Source of the DNA: DASSUW01 sp963792385
GTDB lineage: Bacteria; Actinomycetota; Thermoleophilia; Solirubrobacterales; Solirubrobacteraceae
Reading direction: 5' to 3'
Assembly: GCA_963792385.1 (NCBI GenBank)
Contig: CAWBVZ010000007.1
Coordinates: 1,116,001 to 1,180,000 of the forward strand
DNA length: 64,000 bases
Made by a program: the position numbers and the translations under genes
The notes under the pieces: generated by a model
Told to the model about the DNA's origin: nothing
What the model saw: the letters and a program-made list of their open reading frames with translations, nothing else
The model's database searches: none
Shown here: positions 24,024 to 32,440 of the stretch, piece after piece
Position numbering within the stretch: the stretch's first letter is position 1
How the letters are laid out: every line of letters begins with the position of its first letter

Positions 24024-24472
24024 TACTCGCCGATGTCCTCGTCCCAGATCTCGGGCGCGCGGGCGATGAACGCCTCGAGCAGGTCCACGCACTCCTGCGA
24101 GTCGAGGTCGATCACCTCGACCCCGCACTCGCGCAGCCACTCGATCCCGCCCTGGAACGTCCGCGACTCGCCGACCACCACGGTCCCGATGCCGAACTGA
24201 CGGATCAGGCCGCTGCAGTACCAGCACGGGGCCAGGGTGGTCACCATCGTCGTGTCGCGGTAGGAGCGGCGGCGCCCCACGTTGCGGAACGCGTCCGTCT
24301 CGCCGTGCGCGGACGGGTCGCCGCGCTGCACGCGCTGGTTGTGGCCGCTGCCGAGGAGGGCGCCCGACGCGTCGAACATCGCGGCGCCGATCGGGATGCC
24401 GCCCTCCTCGCTGCCGGCCCTCGCCTCGGCGAGGGCCGTCTCCAGCATCGCGTTGTGGTCGAGCCCGGACAC
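24023..24472 (-). CDS. Yeast-type cytosine deaminase-like nucleoside deaminase
   Basis: A 149-residue zinc-dependent deaminase. GTG 24472 is chosen: it follows the upstream stop by 2 bp, and the open frame beyond it is antisense noise. Zinc ligands are in SAHGETDAF (HxE form) and TLAPCWYCSGLI (PCxxC). The C-terminus ECVDLLEAFIARAPEIWDEDIGE-type ending is strikingly like fungal cytosine deaminase (Fcy1), including the final W-x-E-D-I-G-E. The expected reaction is cytosine to uracil plus ammonia (pyrimidine salvage). Guanine or other bases cannot be excluded. It follows the metallopeptidase gene on the same strand. Confidence 0.85.
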   Translation of the reverse strand: MSGLDHNAMLETALAEARAGSEEGGIPIGAAMFDASGALLGSGHNQRVQRGDPSAHGETDAFRNVGRRRSYRDTTMVTTLAPCWYCSGLIRQFGIGTVVVGESRTFQGGIEWLRECGVEVIDLDSQECVDLLEAFIARAPEIWDEDIGE

Positions 24473-24474
24473 CT

Positions 24475-26394
24475 CTACGGCGCCACCCGCTTGCGGTTCG
24501 TCCGGTGGTCGAGGTCGATCAGGCTGGGATCGATCCGCGTCCCGCTCGCCACGCCGGCCGGCGCCGGCAGCACCGTCCACGTGCTCGGCTGGCGCACCTT
24601 GACGGAGACGCCCGCCCGCGCCGCGCCCGTGCGCACGTGCCGGTACGCCTTCGCGGCGTGCGCGAGCATCGCCGGGTAGTCGTGGCCTTCGAGCGCGTCC
24701 TGAGCGTCTCCCAGCTCGCGGTCGGCCGCCGCCAGGTCGCCCGCGGCCTTGCGCGCATCGCGGTCACGGAGGACGTCCTTGGCGATCCGGTTCGCGATCA
24801 GCGCGTACCCGCCGGCGTGGTGACGGGCCGAGTTGTCGCGGTCGAACTGGCTGAAGTCCCAGTTCACGTCGATGTAGCTCATGATCGAGTTCGACTCGTC
24901 GCCCAGCCAACCGAAGAAGTAGTCACCGGTCGGCTCGAAGTCGACGCCCGTCGCCGGGTCGTAGCCGTCGTGCGGGTGGCTCATCGACGAATGGTGCCCG
25001 TACTCGTGGATCATCGTGGTGGTCAGCCCGTAGCCGGCCTCGACGATGCCGGGCGAGACGAAGCTGAACACGCCACTCTGCGTGCCGTCGAGCCAGTTGT
25101 CATCGGCGTAGCCGAGCGGCGTCGTCTCGTTATCCGTCGCGAAGTTGACCAACGCGGCCTCGTAATCGCCGTCACCCTCCAGGAGCCGCTTCTGGTTGAA
25201 CGCCGCGGCAAGGAAGAGGTTGGCGTCCGCCGGGTACCCAGAGCGCGGGAAGCACGGGAACTGCTCGCCCTCGGCCGGGAACTCGCCCTCGAAGCAACGC
25301 TTGAAGTCGCCGGCGTACGCCAGGTCCTGGGAGTCCGTGGTGAGGCCGAAGCCGACCGGAAGCTCGCGCTCCTCCTGAAGGAACAGGCCAGGCTTGATGA
25401 ACTCGCGCGACGCGTCGACCCCAGGCAGCCCTTCGGCCGTGTTCGTGTCGAGGTCGACCCGGTCGGGCAGACGGTCGGCGGTGAAGTACGGCGGGTACAG
25501 CGGCGAGCTGGTGAACAGCAGGTCGAGGCCGACGTAGCGGACGACCTTGCCGAGGTCGTGCGGCAACGCCGACTTCGGCCGGTAGCTGCCGTACTCCCAC
25601 GAGACCGGGATGCGGTAGTCGGCTATGCCATCGCCGTCGAGGTCGGCATCGTCGACGTCGAAGTTGCCGCCCCAGCTCTCGGGTCCGGCCGAGAGGTCGT
25701 AGAACCACACGCGGTTGACCCCGCGACGGCCGAGGCCGGTCTCCTCGTCGTCCGGCGTCGTGCCGCCCCAGGCGACGATCTTGCGGGTGTCGCGGTCGGC
25801 GCCGAAATCGGTCCCGGTGTCCGGGTCGGGCTCGCCGGCCTTCGAGTAGACGTGGAAGCGGAAGTCCTTACGGCCGTGCCAGTTGATCAGGAAGATCGTG
25901 GGCTGCCGGGTGTCGACTCCCGCCGGCGCCGTGTCGATCAGCCGCTTCTCGACTTTCGGAGCGTCGATCCAGCGGTTGTCGGTGACGTTGAGAACGTTGC
26001 GCAGCTGATCGTTGTAGGCCTGCTGCCACTCGGTGATCGGCTTCGGGACCGCGATCGAGGCGAGGTAACCGAAGAAGCCGTCCTCCCACGCCTTGCTCGT
26101 GTAGTGCGGCTTGTAGTCGTACGAGTAGTCGAGCCCGAGGCGCTCGTCGATCCCGTAGAACGCGCGCGAGCGCACGATCGGCTCGCCGCGGGAGGAGAGC
26201 TCGGAGCGCACCGCGCTCCATGGCGCATCGCGCTCGTCGAAGCCGACGAACACGACGTTGACCGCCACGCGCTCCTTGAAGCGGGTGGTCCCGCCGGGAT
26301 TTAGTCCGCCGTTCGCAAAAGCGCCTGCCGGCGCCGCAAGAACCGTGCACAGGACCCCGGCGACGACGAGCGCCGCCCTCTTGCTCCGCAGCAT
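24475..26394 (-). CDS. Secreted zinc metallopeptidase (HExxH)
   Basis: A 639-residue exported protein. ATG 26394 follows an AGGAGAGG ribosome site and starts a signal peptide (hydrophobic residues 6-27, ending AFA). The catalytic motif is MIHEYGHHSSMSHPHDGYD (HEYGH with a further His cluster), about residue 475. Acidic D-x-D-x-D-G segments (DDADLDGDGIADYR) suggest calcium binding. The chain does not match a peptidase family I can name with confidence; the arrangement is gluzincin-like. The C-terminal ~100 residues are helical and Ala/Arg-rich. Probably an extracellular protease. Confidence 0.75.
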   Translation of the reverse strand: MLRSKRAALVVAGVLCTVLAAPAGAFANGGLNPGGTTRFKERVAVNVVFVGFDERDAPWSAVRSELSSRGEPIVRSRAFYGIDERLGLDYSYDYKPHYTSKAWEDGFFGYLASIAVPKPITEWQQAYNDQLRNVLNVTDNRWIDAPKVEKRLIDTAPAGVDTRQPTIFLINWHGRKDFRFHVYSKAGEPDPDTGTDFGADRDTRKIVAWGGTTPDDEETGLGRRGVNRVWFYDLSAGPESWGGNFDVDDADLDGDGIADYRIPVSWEYGSYRPKSALPHDLGKVVRYVGLDLLFTSSPLYPPYFTADRLPDRVDLDTNTAEGLPGVDASREFIKPGLFLQEERELPVGFGLTTDSQDLAYAGDFKRCFEGEFPAEGEQFPCFPRSGYPADANLFLAAAFNQKRLLEGDGDYEAALVNFATDNETTPLGYADDNWLDGTQSGVFSFVSPGIVEAGYGLTTTMIHEYGHHSSMSHPHDGYDPATGVDFEPTGDYFFGWLGDESNSIMSYIDVNWDFSQFDRDNSARHHAGGYALIANRIAKDVLRDRDARKAAGDLAAADRELGDAQDALEGHDYPAMLAHAAKAYRHVRTGAARAGVSVKVRQPSTWTVLPAPAGVASGTRIDPSLIDLDHRTNRKRVAP

Positions 26395-26699
26395 TCCCCT
26401 CTCCTTCCGCAGCTTGGTCGCGGACTGTACTACCGGAATCAAGGTCCCCGTAAGCGAGCGCCAAGGCGCCCCCAAGCCGGCACCAACCGGCGGCCTGCAA
26501 GCTGGCGCCCATGAAGTCGTTCCCCCCTCCGCATTCGAGCACCAGGCACGCACAGCCTGCTCTGCGCACCGCATCACGCCCGCAGCCGCCGCGCACCACG
26601 CGCTCGACAGTGCTGCTCTCGCTCCTGCTCAGCCCGGACGGTGGCGTCCAGGCGCACCGGCACGGACAGGGCGCCAGCCGCCCGCAGGGCTTCTAAGCG
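26395..26699. other. 305-bp divergent intergenic region
   Basis: This lies between the secreted peptidase (minus) and the NarL-type regulator (plus) and should hold both promoters. No clear -35/-10 pair stands out. An open frame of 61 codons (ATG 26511 to TAA 26696) ends 3 bp before the regulator. It has no ribosome site and a composition unlike a folded protein, so I do not call it. Confidence 0.4.
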
Positions 26700-27389
26700 A
26701 TGCCCGACGTCATGGACGACGTGGCCCCGCTGCGAACGATCGTGGCCGACGACGACCCACTCGTGCGGCGATTGATCCGAGACACCCTGCAGCACGACAA
26801 CATCGTGGTGGTCGCCGAGGCCTGCACCGGCCGTGAGGCGATCGAGCTGGCGCTCTTCTACCGCCCGGACGTGGTCGTGATGGACTACATGATGCCCGAG
26901 ATGGACGGCCTCGAGGCCACGAAGCGGCTCTATCAGCAGGACCCCGACATCCGCGTCGTGATGCTCACGGGCGGCGGCGACGATTCGCTCGGCCTGCGCG
27001 GCCTGCGCGCCGGCGCGGTCGGCTTCCTGTCGAAGGACATGGAGCTCGACGCCCTGCCGCGCGCCCTGCGCGGCGCGCTCGAAGGCGAGGCCGCGATCTC
27101 GCGCCGGCTGGCGATGCACCTCGTCCAGCACTACCGCAGCGCGCCGACCGGCGGGATGGGCCTGCGCCCCGTGCGCAGCTCGCTCACCGACCGCGAGTGG
27201 GAAGTGCTCGACCTGCTCTCCGGCGGCGCCTCGACCGAGGACATCGCACGCCTGCTCGTCCTCTCGACCGAGACCGTCCGGTCGCACCTGAAGAACCTCT
27301 ACCGCAAGCTCGAGGTCCGCACCCGCGAGGAGGCCGTCGACGCAGCCGCCCGGATGCGCGAGCTCGGCGCCGTCGCGGCCTTCGGATAG
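26700..27389 (+). CDS. NarL/FixJ-family response regulator
   Basis: A 229-residue regulator: receiver domain (residues ~11-125) with the acidic pair in IVADDDPLVRR, phospho-acceptor Asp in VVMDYMMPEMDG and Lys in FLSKDMELDAL; then a LuxR-type helix-turn-helix (~165-225, SLTDREWEVLDLLSGGAS and STETVRSHLKNLYRKL). It is an orphan: no kinase is on the same strand. An internal ATG 12 bp downstream is an alternative start. Target genes unknown. It ends at the convergent repeat element. Confidence 0.9.
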   Translation: MPDVMDDVAPLRTIVADDDPLVRRLIRDTLQHDNIVVVAEACTGREAIELALFYRPDVVVMDYMMPEMDGLEATKRLYQQDPDIRVVMLTGGGDDSLGLRGLRAGAVGFLSKDMELDALPRALRGALEGEAAISRRLAMHLVQHYRSAPTGGMGLRPVRSSLTDREWEVLDLLSGGASTEDIARLLVLSTETVRSHLKNLYRKLEVRTREEAVDAAARMRELGAVAAFG

Positions 27390-27450
27390 CGAACGTCAAC
27401 TGCGCTGGGTGAGGAGGCGGGGAGCCTTCGGGCGCCGCGCCGGGACCACC

Positions 27451-27567
27451 GAGCGTCGAGTTCGTCGGGCTCAGGCCGACAAAGTCGACACTCGCGTGCA
27501 TGTGCGCCCTCACCGCGGCCTACGGACACCCACTCCCCCACCCAGCGGGGTTGACGTTCGTCCCGCC
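27451..27567. repeat. Convergent-intergenic repeat element, copy A
   Basis: There are two parts. 27451-27493 is a hairpin with ~18-bp arms (GAGCGTCGAG... / ...GTCGACACTC) around the loop GCTCAGG. 27531-27567 is a 37-bp block, C-rich at its left end and ending TTCGTCCCGCC, identical base for base to 44755-44791. The block ends exactly at the stop codon of the minus-strand response regulator and follows the plus-strand regulator, so it occupies a convergent 3' region. Bidirectional terminator or dispersed repeat. Confidence 0.7.
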
Positions 27568-28235
27568 TACGCGATGCCGGCGTCGTGCGCCAGCAGCGCG
27601 ATCTGGACGCGGTTGTCGAGCTCGAGCTTCTGCAGCAGGCGCGACACGTGCGCCTTCGCGGTCGCGACGCTCATGAAAAGCTCCGCGGCGATCTCGGCGT
27701 TCGACTTGCCCTGACCGATCGCGATCGCCACCTCGCGCTCGCGGTCGGTGAGGCGGTCGAGCATCGCGCGGGCGTCCTGCCGGCGCCCGGCGTGGCCGTC
27801 GTCGGCGACGTGCTGGATCAGGCGCCGCGTCACGGCCGGCGACAGCATCGCCTCGCCGGCCGCCACCAACCGGATCGCGCGCATGATCTCCTGCGGCGGC
27901 GTGTCCTTGAGCAGGAAGCCGCCGGCCCCGCTGCGGAGCGCGCGCAGCACGTGCTCGTCGGCGTCGAAGGTGGTTAGCACGATCACCTGCGGGCCGCCCG
28001 CGCCCGCCCGGGTGCGCACCTGCTCGGTGGCGACGAGCCCGTCCACGCCCGGCATCCGGATGTCCATCAGCACGACGTCCGGCGCGTACGCGTCGACCGC
28101 GGCGGCGACCTCCGACCCGTCGGCGGCCTCGGCCACCACGCGGATGTCCTCGGTCCCGGCGATCATCATCGACAGGCCCGCGCGCACGAGCGCGTCGTCG
28201 TCGACGATCAGGACGCGGATCGGCGACGCGCTCAC
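27567..28235 (-). CDS. NarL-family response regulator (paired with DesK-type kinase)
   Basis: A 222-residue regulator starting at GTG 28235, overlapping the kinase stop by 4 bp (GTGA). The receiver has RVLIVDDDALVRAG, phospho-acceptor Asp in VVLMDIRMPGVDG and Lys in FLLKDTPP. The LuxR helix-turn-helix is LTDREREVAIAIGQGKSNAEIA with MSVATAKAHVSRLLQKL. It forms a standard two-component pair with the kinase encoded immediately upstream and probably controls the divergent ABC exporter. Confidence 0.92.
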   Translation of the reverse strand: MSASPIRVLIVDDDALVRAGLSMMIAGTEDIRVVAEAADGSEVAAAVDAYAPDVVLMDIRMPGVDGLVATEQVRTRAGAGGPQVIVLTTFDADEHVLRALRSGAGGFLLKDTPPQEIMRAIRLVAAGEAMLSPAVTRRLIQHVADDGHAGRRQDARAMLDRLTDREREVAIAIGQGKSNAEIAAELFMSVATAKAHVSRLLQKLELDNRVQIALLAHDAGIA

Positions 28236-29446
28236 GCCGCCCACGGCAACCACGCCCACAGCCGGTAGTCCCCGGTGTCGGTGCGGCCGTGCTCGAGCCG
28301 CCCGCCGGCCAGGCTCGCGCGCTCGGTGAGGCCGACGATCCCCGTGCCGGCGCCCGGGATGTCGGCGGCCTGCAGCGCGCCCACGGGCAGCCGGTTGCGG
28401 ATCTCGATCGTCAGTCCGTCGCCCGGCCCGCCGTCGACGGTCACGTCGACCGCGGAGCCGCGCGCGTGCTTGCGCGCGTTGGTGAGCCCTTCCTGAACGA
28501 TCCGGTACGCGTTGCGGCCGGTGCCGACCGGGACGGGATCGACCGCCTCGAGCCGCCACTCGTAGGTCACGTGCATGCCCGCCGCGCGCGACTCCTCGAT
28601 CAGCGCGGGCAGGTCCACCAGCGTGGGCTGCGGCCGCTCCGGGACCTCGCCGTCCGGGCTCTCGCGCAGCACGCCGATGACCTCGCGCAGGTCGTTGAGC
28701 GCCTCGTGGGCGCTGCTGCGGATGATCCCGGCCGCGCGCGCCACCTCCTCCGGCGGCGCGTCCGGCCGGAACTCGAGCGCGCCGGCGTGCAGGCTGAGCA
28801 GCGAGATCCGGTGCGCGAGCACGTCGTGCATCTCGCGCGCGATCCGCGCCCGCTCCTGCTGGCGCGCCTGCTCGACGCGCAGCTGCTGCTCGGCCTCGGC
28901 GCGCTCGGCGCGGTCGCGCAGAGTGAGCACGAGCTGGCGCCGCGCGCGCACGAACATGCCCCACGTGACGACGGCCAGCGTCGCCAGCAATGCCACGGCG
29001 ATGTTGAGCCACAACGGCTCGTCCTCGTCCGGGTGCACCTGGAAGTAGATCGGGACGATCGCGATCGACAGCGCGCCAAAGGCGACCGCGACGGCTGCGC
29101 GCCGGTGCACCGCGAGCGTGAACAGCAGGATCGCGCCGGCGATCGAGGACGACGACGAGACGGCGGCGATCGGCAGCATCGCGACCACCGTGCCGACCGG
29201 CCACCGGCGCCGCACCCACAGCAGGAGACACGCGACGACCCCGCCGAGCAGGTCGACGAGCTGCAGCGTGTCGGACATGCCCTTGGACTCCGCGTCCGCG
29301 AACACGATCAGGCCGCCGAACACCGCGATCAGGAAGGCCGCGATGTCGACCATCCAGTCGCGCATCGACCGCCGCGTCGGGTCGGCGTCGGGGTCCGGGA
29401 TCAACACCCCGGGCAGCAGCCGCGGATGCTCGATCTGCGCCTTCAT
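28232..29446 (-). CDS. HisKA_3 (NarX/DesK-type) sensor histidine kinase
   Basis: A 404-residue membrane kinase. ATG 29446 (MKAQIEHPRLLPG) is chosen over upstream starts because those run into the promoter shared with the ABC genes. Four or five membrane helices span residues ~30-165. Phospho-acceptor His is in IAREMHDVLAHRISLL, with the N box RIVQEGLTNARKHA and a C-terminal HATPase region ending GTGIVGLTERASLAGGRLE. No extracellular sensor domain is visible, as in kinases that sense membrane stress or their cognate ABC exporter. Confidence 0.9.
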   Translation of the reverse strand: MKAQIEHPRLLPGVLIPDPDADPTRRSMRDWMVDIAAFLIAVFGGLIVFADAESKGMSDTLQLVDLLGGVVACLLLWVRRRWPVGTVVAMLPIAAVSSSSSIAGAILLFTLAVHRRAAVAVAFGALSIAIVPIYFQVHPDEDEPLWLNIAVALLATLAVVTWGMFVRARRQLVLTLRDRAERAEAEQQLRVEQARQQERARIAREMHDVLAHRISLLSLHAGALEFRPDAPPEEVARAAGIIRSSAHEALNDLREVIGVLRESPDGEVPERPQPTLVDLPALIEESRAAGMHVTYEWRLEAVDPVPVGTGRNAYRIVQEGLTNARKHARGSAVDVTVDGGPGDGLTIEIRNRLPVGALQAADIPGAGTGIVGLTERASLAGGRLEHGRTDTGDYRLWAWLPWAA

Positions 29447-29576
29447 CGAGCCAAGCGTAGGGCGCCTCGCACGCGCGGAACACCCGACGGAAGTCGCCAC
29501 CGGCACCGACCTTGGTCTGTGCGGCTTCGCCCTATGGCCGATAGCCGGAAGCGCCGGCCGTGACGACACTGATCGC

Positions 29577-30476
29577 ATGATCGCCGTCGAACACCTGACC
29601 AAGCGCTACGGCCGCCAGTTGGCGGTCGACGACATCTCGTTCCGCTGCGAGCCCGGCACCGTGACCGGGTTCCTCGGGCCCAACGGCGCCGGGAAATCCA
29701 CCACGCTGCGCATGATCTGCGGGCTCACGCCGCCGAACGCCGGCACCGCGACGGTCCTGGACACCTCGTATCGCAGCCTTCCCAACCCCGGTCGCGAAGT
29801 CGGCGTGCTGCTCGACGCCTCCGCGCAGCACAGCGGCCGCACCGGGCGCGAGGCGCTGACGATCTCGGCGCTGGTACAGGGCGTCGAGCGCGCTCGCGTC
29901 GACCAGATGCTCGAACGCGTCGGCCTCTCCCGCGCCGCCGCCAAGAAGCGCGTGGGCAACTACTCGCTCGGCATGCGCCAGCGGCTGGGGATCGCCCAGG
30001 CCCTCCTCGGCGATCCGCGCGTGCTGATCCTCGACGAGCCGGCCAACGGGCTCGACCCCGAGGGCATCGCCTGGATGCGCCACCTGCTGCGCGACTTCGC
30101 CGACCACGCCGGCACCGTGCTGCTCTCCTCCCACCTCCTGCGCGAGATCGAAGCGGTGGCCGACAACCTCGTCGTCATCGGCAACGGGAAGATCGTCGCC
30201 CAGGGCCGCAAGGACGAGCTGCTGGCGGCTTCCGGCGTGATCGTCCGCGCGCTCGACCCGGTCGCGCTGCACGAGGCGCTCGCCGGCTCCGGCCTCGTCG
30301 CCACCCCCGGCGCCGACGGCGCGCTGCTGGTCGACGCCGAGGCGGAGGCCGTCGGCCGCGTCGCGGCGAACGCCGGCCTCGTGCTGCTCGAGCTGCGCCC
30401 CGCCGAGACCGGCGGCCTCGAAGAGCTGTTCCTCTCCCTGACCTCGTCCGACCGTGAGGAGGCGCTGATCTCATGA
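29577..30476 (+). CDS. ABC transporter ATP-binding protein (ABC-2 exporter type)
   Basis: A 299-residue ATPase. Walker A is FLGPNGAGKSTTLRM, the signature is NYSLGMRQRLGIAQALL, Walker B is VLILDEPANGLDPEG, and the H-loop is in LLSSHLLREIEAV. C-terminal residues ~210-295 form the extra domain usual in BcrA/daunorubicin-type exporters. The stop overlaps the permease ATG (ATGA). It is divergent from the kinase/regulator pair, with 130 bp between starts, the common layout of antibiotic- or lipid-export modules controlled by their own two-component system. Confidence 0.92.
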   Translation: MIAVEHLTKRYGRQLAVDDISFRCEPGTVTGFLGPNGAGKSTTLRMICGLTPPNAGTATVLDTSYRSLPNPGREVGVLLDASAQHSGRTGREALTISALVQGVERARVDQMLERVGLSRAAAKKRVGNYSLGMRQRLGIAQALLGDPRVLILDEPANGLDPEGIAWMRHLLRDFADHAGTVLLSSHLLREIEAVADNLVVIGNGKIVAQGRKDELLAASGVIVRALDPVALHEALAGSGLVATPGADGALLVDAEAEAVGRVAANAGLVLLELRPAETGGLEELFLSLTSSDREEALIS

Positions 30477-31229
30477 CCGCCTACGCCGAAACCCGACCCG
30501 CAGCGTTCACCCGGCCCAGCCTCCCGAGGCTGTCCGCCGTCGAGCTGCGCAAGATGATCGACACCCGCGCCGGCTTCTGGCTGCTGCTGATCGTCGGGCT
30601 ACTGGCCGCGGTGATCGTCACGGTCACGGCGATCTGGGGCAACGCGGAGGACCAGAATCTCGCCGAGATGTTCCGCGGCGCGCTCTGGGTCGTCTCGCTG
30701 ATCCTGCCGGTGCTGGGCATTCTCGCGGTGACCAGCGAGTGGTCACAGCGGACCGCGCTGACCACCTTCTCCCTGGTGCCAGGGCGCGAGCGCGTGATCG
30801 GCGCCAAGATCATCGCGGGCATCGGACTCGACGTTCGCGGCGGTCGTCGTGTGCCTCGTGGTCGCGGCGATCGGCAACCTGTTCGTGGGCGGAAGCTGGA
30901 GCATCGAGCTCTCGCAGATCGGCAACGGCGCGTTGTTCGAGGTGCTCGGCATCCTCGGCGGCATCGCGTTCGGACTCGCGTTCCTCAGTTCGCCGCTGGC
31001 GATCGTCATGTACTTCGTGCTGCCGATCGCGTGGGCGATCCTGGGCGAGTCGATCCACGCACTCGATGGGCCCGCCAAGTGGCTCGACACCAGCCGCACG
31101 ATGGAACCGCTGGTGGAGAACACGATGTCCGGCGGCGACTGGGCGCGACTGGCGACGTCCGTGGCGCTGTGGGTCGGCGTGGCGCTGGTGATCGGGCTGC
31201 TCCGACTGCGCCGCAGCGAGCTGAAATAG
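30473..31229 (+). pseudogene. ABC-2 permease, frameshifted
   Basis: The first 119 codons encode a permease start (VELRKMIDTRAGFWLLLIVG, with helices at ~33-50 and ~70-88). After GIGL the frame turns into an Arg-rich nonsense reading, while a coherent membrane sequence (FAAVVVCLVVAAIGNLFVGG to LRLRRSELK) continues in the +1 frame. Removing the single G at about 30830 restores I-G-L-T-F-A-A-V-V and a 251-residue, six-helix permease. Either a sequencing/assembly indel or a real inactivating mutation. If real, the exporter ATPase has no intact partner here. Confidence 0.8.
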
Positions 31230-31239
31230 CTCGCTGCGG
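31211..31239. terminator. 12-bp perfect hairpin between convergent genes
   Basis: CCGCAGCGAGCT (31211-31222), loop GAAAT, AGCTCGCTGCGG (31228-31239). The stem spans the permease stop codon and sits 4 bp from the stop of the convergent sigma factor gene. There is no U-tract, so it is probably a hairpin-type (bidirectional) terminator as often seen in actinobacteria. Confidence 0.6.
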
Positions 31240-31243
31240 GGCG

Positions 31244-31999
31244 TCAGGCGGCCTCGGCCTCGCTCAGCTGCCCGAGCGCATGGCGGAGGAGGCGGGAAAC
31301 GTGCATCTGGGACACGCCGAGGCGCTCGCCGATCTCCGTCTGCGTGAGGTCCTCGACGTACCGCAGCCGCAGCATCTCCCGCTCACGATGGTCGAGCCCG
31401 CGCAGGAGGTGCGTCACGGTGACGGCGTCCTCGGCGTGGCTGTAGCCGGGATCCTCGACACCGAACGTCATGGAGACGCCGCCGCCTTCGTCATCGCCGT
31501 CGTCGGCCGACCGCTCGAATGACAGGGCCCGGTGCGCACCGGCGGCCTCGCGCCCCTCGAGCACCCGCTCGGGGGTGACGCCGATGTGCCGGGCGATGTC
31601 GGCCACGGTCGGCTTGTGGTTGCCGGTGAGCGCGAGCTCCTCGGTGACCTTCTCGATCCGCATGGCGAGCTCCTGGAGGTCGCGGGGCACGCGGACCGAC
31701 CAGCCCTTGTCGCGGAAGTGGCGCCTCAGCTCGCCGAGGATCGTGGGCACGGCGAACGACGAGAACGCCGTCGTGCGGTCCACGTCGAAGCGGTCGATCG
31801 CCTTCAGCAGCCCGACCGAGGCGACCTGGACGAGGTCGTCGATCGGCTCGCCACTGCCCTCGTAGCGGCGTGCGAGCTGGCGTGCCAGCGGTAGGAACCG
31901 CTCAACCAGCTCTGCGCGCGCCGCGCGATCGCCGTCGCGGTGGTAGCGCGTGAGCAGCCGGCGGTCGGCGCGCATGCGCTCTGTGCGGTCATTGCTCAT
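31244..31999 (-). CDS. SigB/SigF/SigG-type RNA polymerase sigma factor
   Basis: A 251-residue sigma-70 family factor. It has region 2 (RFLPLARQLARRYEGSGEPIDDLVQVASVGLLKAI then FSSFAVPTILGELRRHFRDKGW), region 3 (LALTGNHKPTVADIARHIG) and region 4 (LDHREREMLRLRYVEDLTQTEIGERLGVSQMHVSRLL). This is the general-stress/sporulation subfamily, usually held inactive by an RsbW/SpoIIAB-like anti-sigma kinase; a candidate of that type is at 49404-49799. Its start overlaps the end of the pseudo-receiver gene by 11 bp, so the two are translationally coupled. Confidence 0.92.
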   Translation of the reverse strand: MSNDRTERMRADRRLLTRYHRDGDRAARAELVERFLPLARQLARRYEGSGEPIDDLVQVASVGLLKAIDRFDVDRTTAFSSFAVPTILGELRRHFRDKGWSVRVPRDLQELAMRIEKVTEELALTGNHKPTVADIARHIGVTPERVLEGREAAGAHRALSFERSADDGDDEGGGVSMTFGVEDPGYSHAEDAVTVTHLLRGLDHREREMLRLRYVEDLTQTEIGERLGVSQMHVSRLLRHALGQLSEAEAA

Positions 32000-32381
32000 G
32001 CGAGGGAGGCTGAACGCCGTGCCGAGGAATCCGTTTGCCGGTTTGTGTGGATTGGCGATGAATCGCGACCGCCCGCGTCAGCGCCTGCGCAAGATCGCTG
32101 AGCGTGTACGGCTTGAGGAGATGCGCGATCGGCTCCAACCGCCGGATCTCGGCCGTGAGAGCGAGCGTGCCGAGGCAGACGATCGGCAGCGCGGGGTCGC
32201 CGCGCCGGTGCGCTTGCGCGATCGCGACGGCGTCCTCGGAGGTGGCGAGGAGCAGGACATCGACGGGGGTGCCGGCCGTGTAGGCCTCGAGCAGCACAGG
32301 CTCGTAACCCAGCTCGAGCACCGCCTGTTCGGCCAACAGGCGCAGGTCGGGTTCCGGCTCGGCGATCAGGATGCGTGCCAC
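31989..32381 (-). CDS. Degenerate response-receiver protein
   Basis: A 130-residue protein with the length and hydrophobic pattern of a CheY-like receiver: acidic positions in ILIAEPEPDLRLLAEQA and a conserved Lys in LLKPYTLSDL. The strand that should carry the phospho-acceptor reads VDVLLLATSED, with Ala where Asp is expected. It is therefore probably a phosphorylation-independent pseudo-receiver. It runs into the sigma-factor gene with an 11-bp overlap, suggesting that it acts on or with that factor. GTG start without a clear ribosome site. Confidence 0.7.
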   Translation of the reverse strand: MARILIAEPEPDLRLLAEQAVLELGYEPVLLEAYTAGTPVDVLLLATSEDAVAIAQAHRRGDPALPIVCLGTLALTAEIRRLEPIAHLLKPYTLSDLAQALTRAVAIHRQSTQTGKRIPRHGVQPPSHEQ

Positions 32382-32440
32382 CGCGGTTGTGCTTCCCGCC
32401 GTTTCGCTGAGCCGCGCGATACTCAGTGTGTGAATCTCTG

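Noticed and set aside
26511..26696. 61-codon open frame just before the NarL-type regulator.
   Set aside because: No ribosome site, no recognisable fold, Pro/Arg/Ser-rich composition like the random frames around it.
29447..29602. Longer start for the DesK-type kinase.
   Set aside because: The additional residues would overlap the divergent ABC promoter and look like noise (Arg/Pro/Ala-rich).
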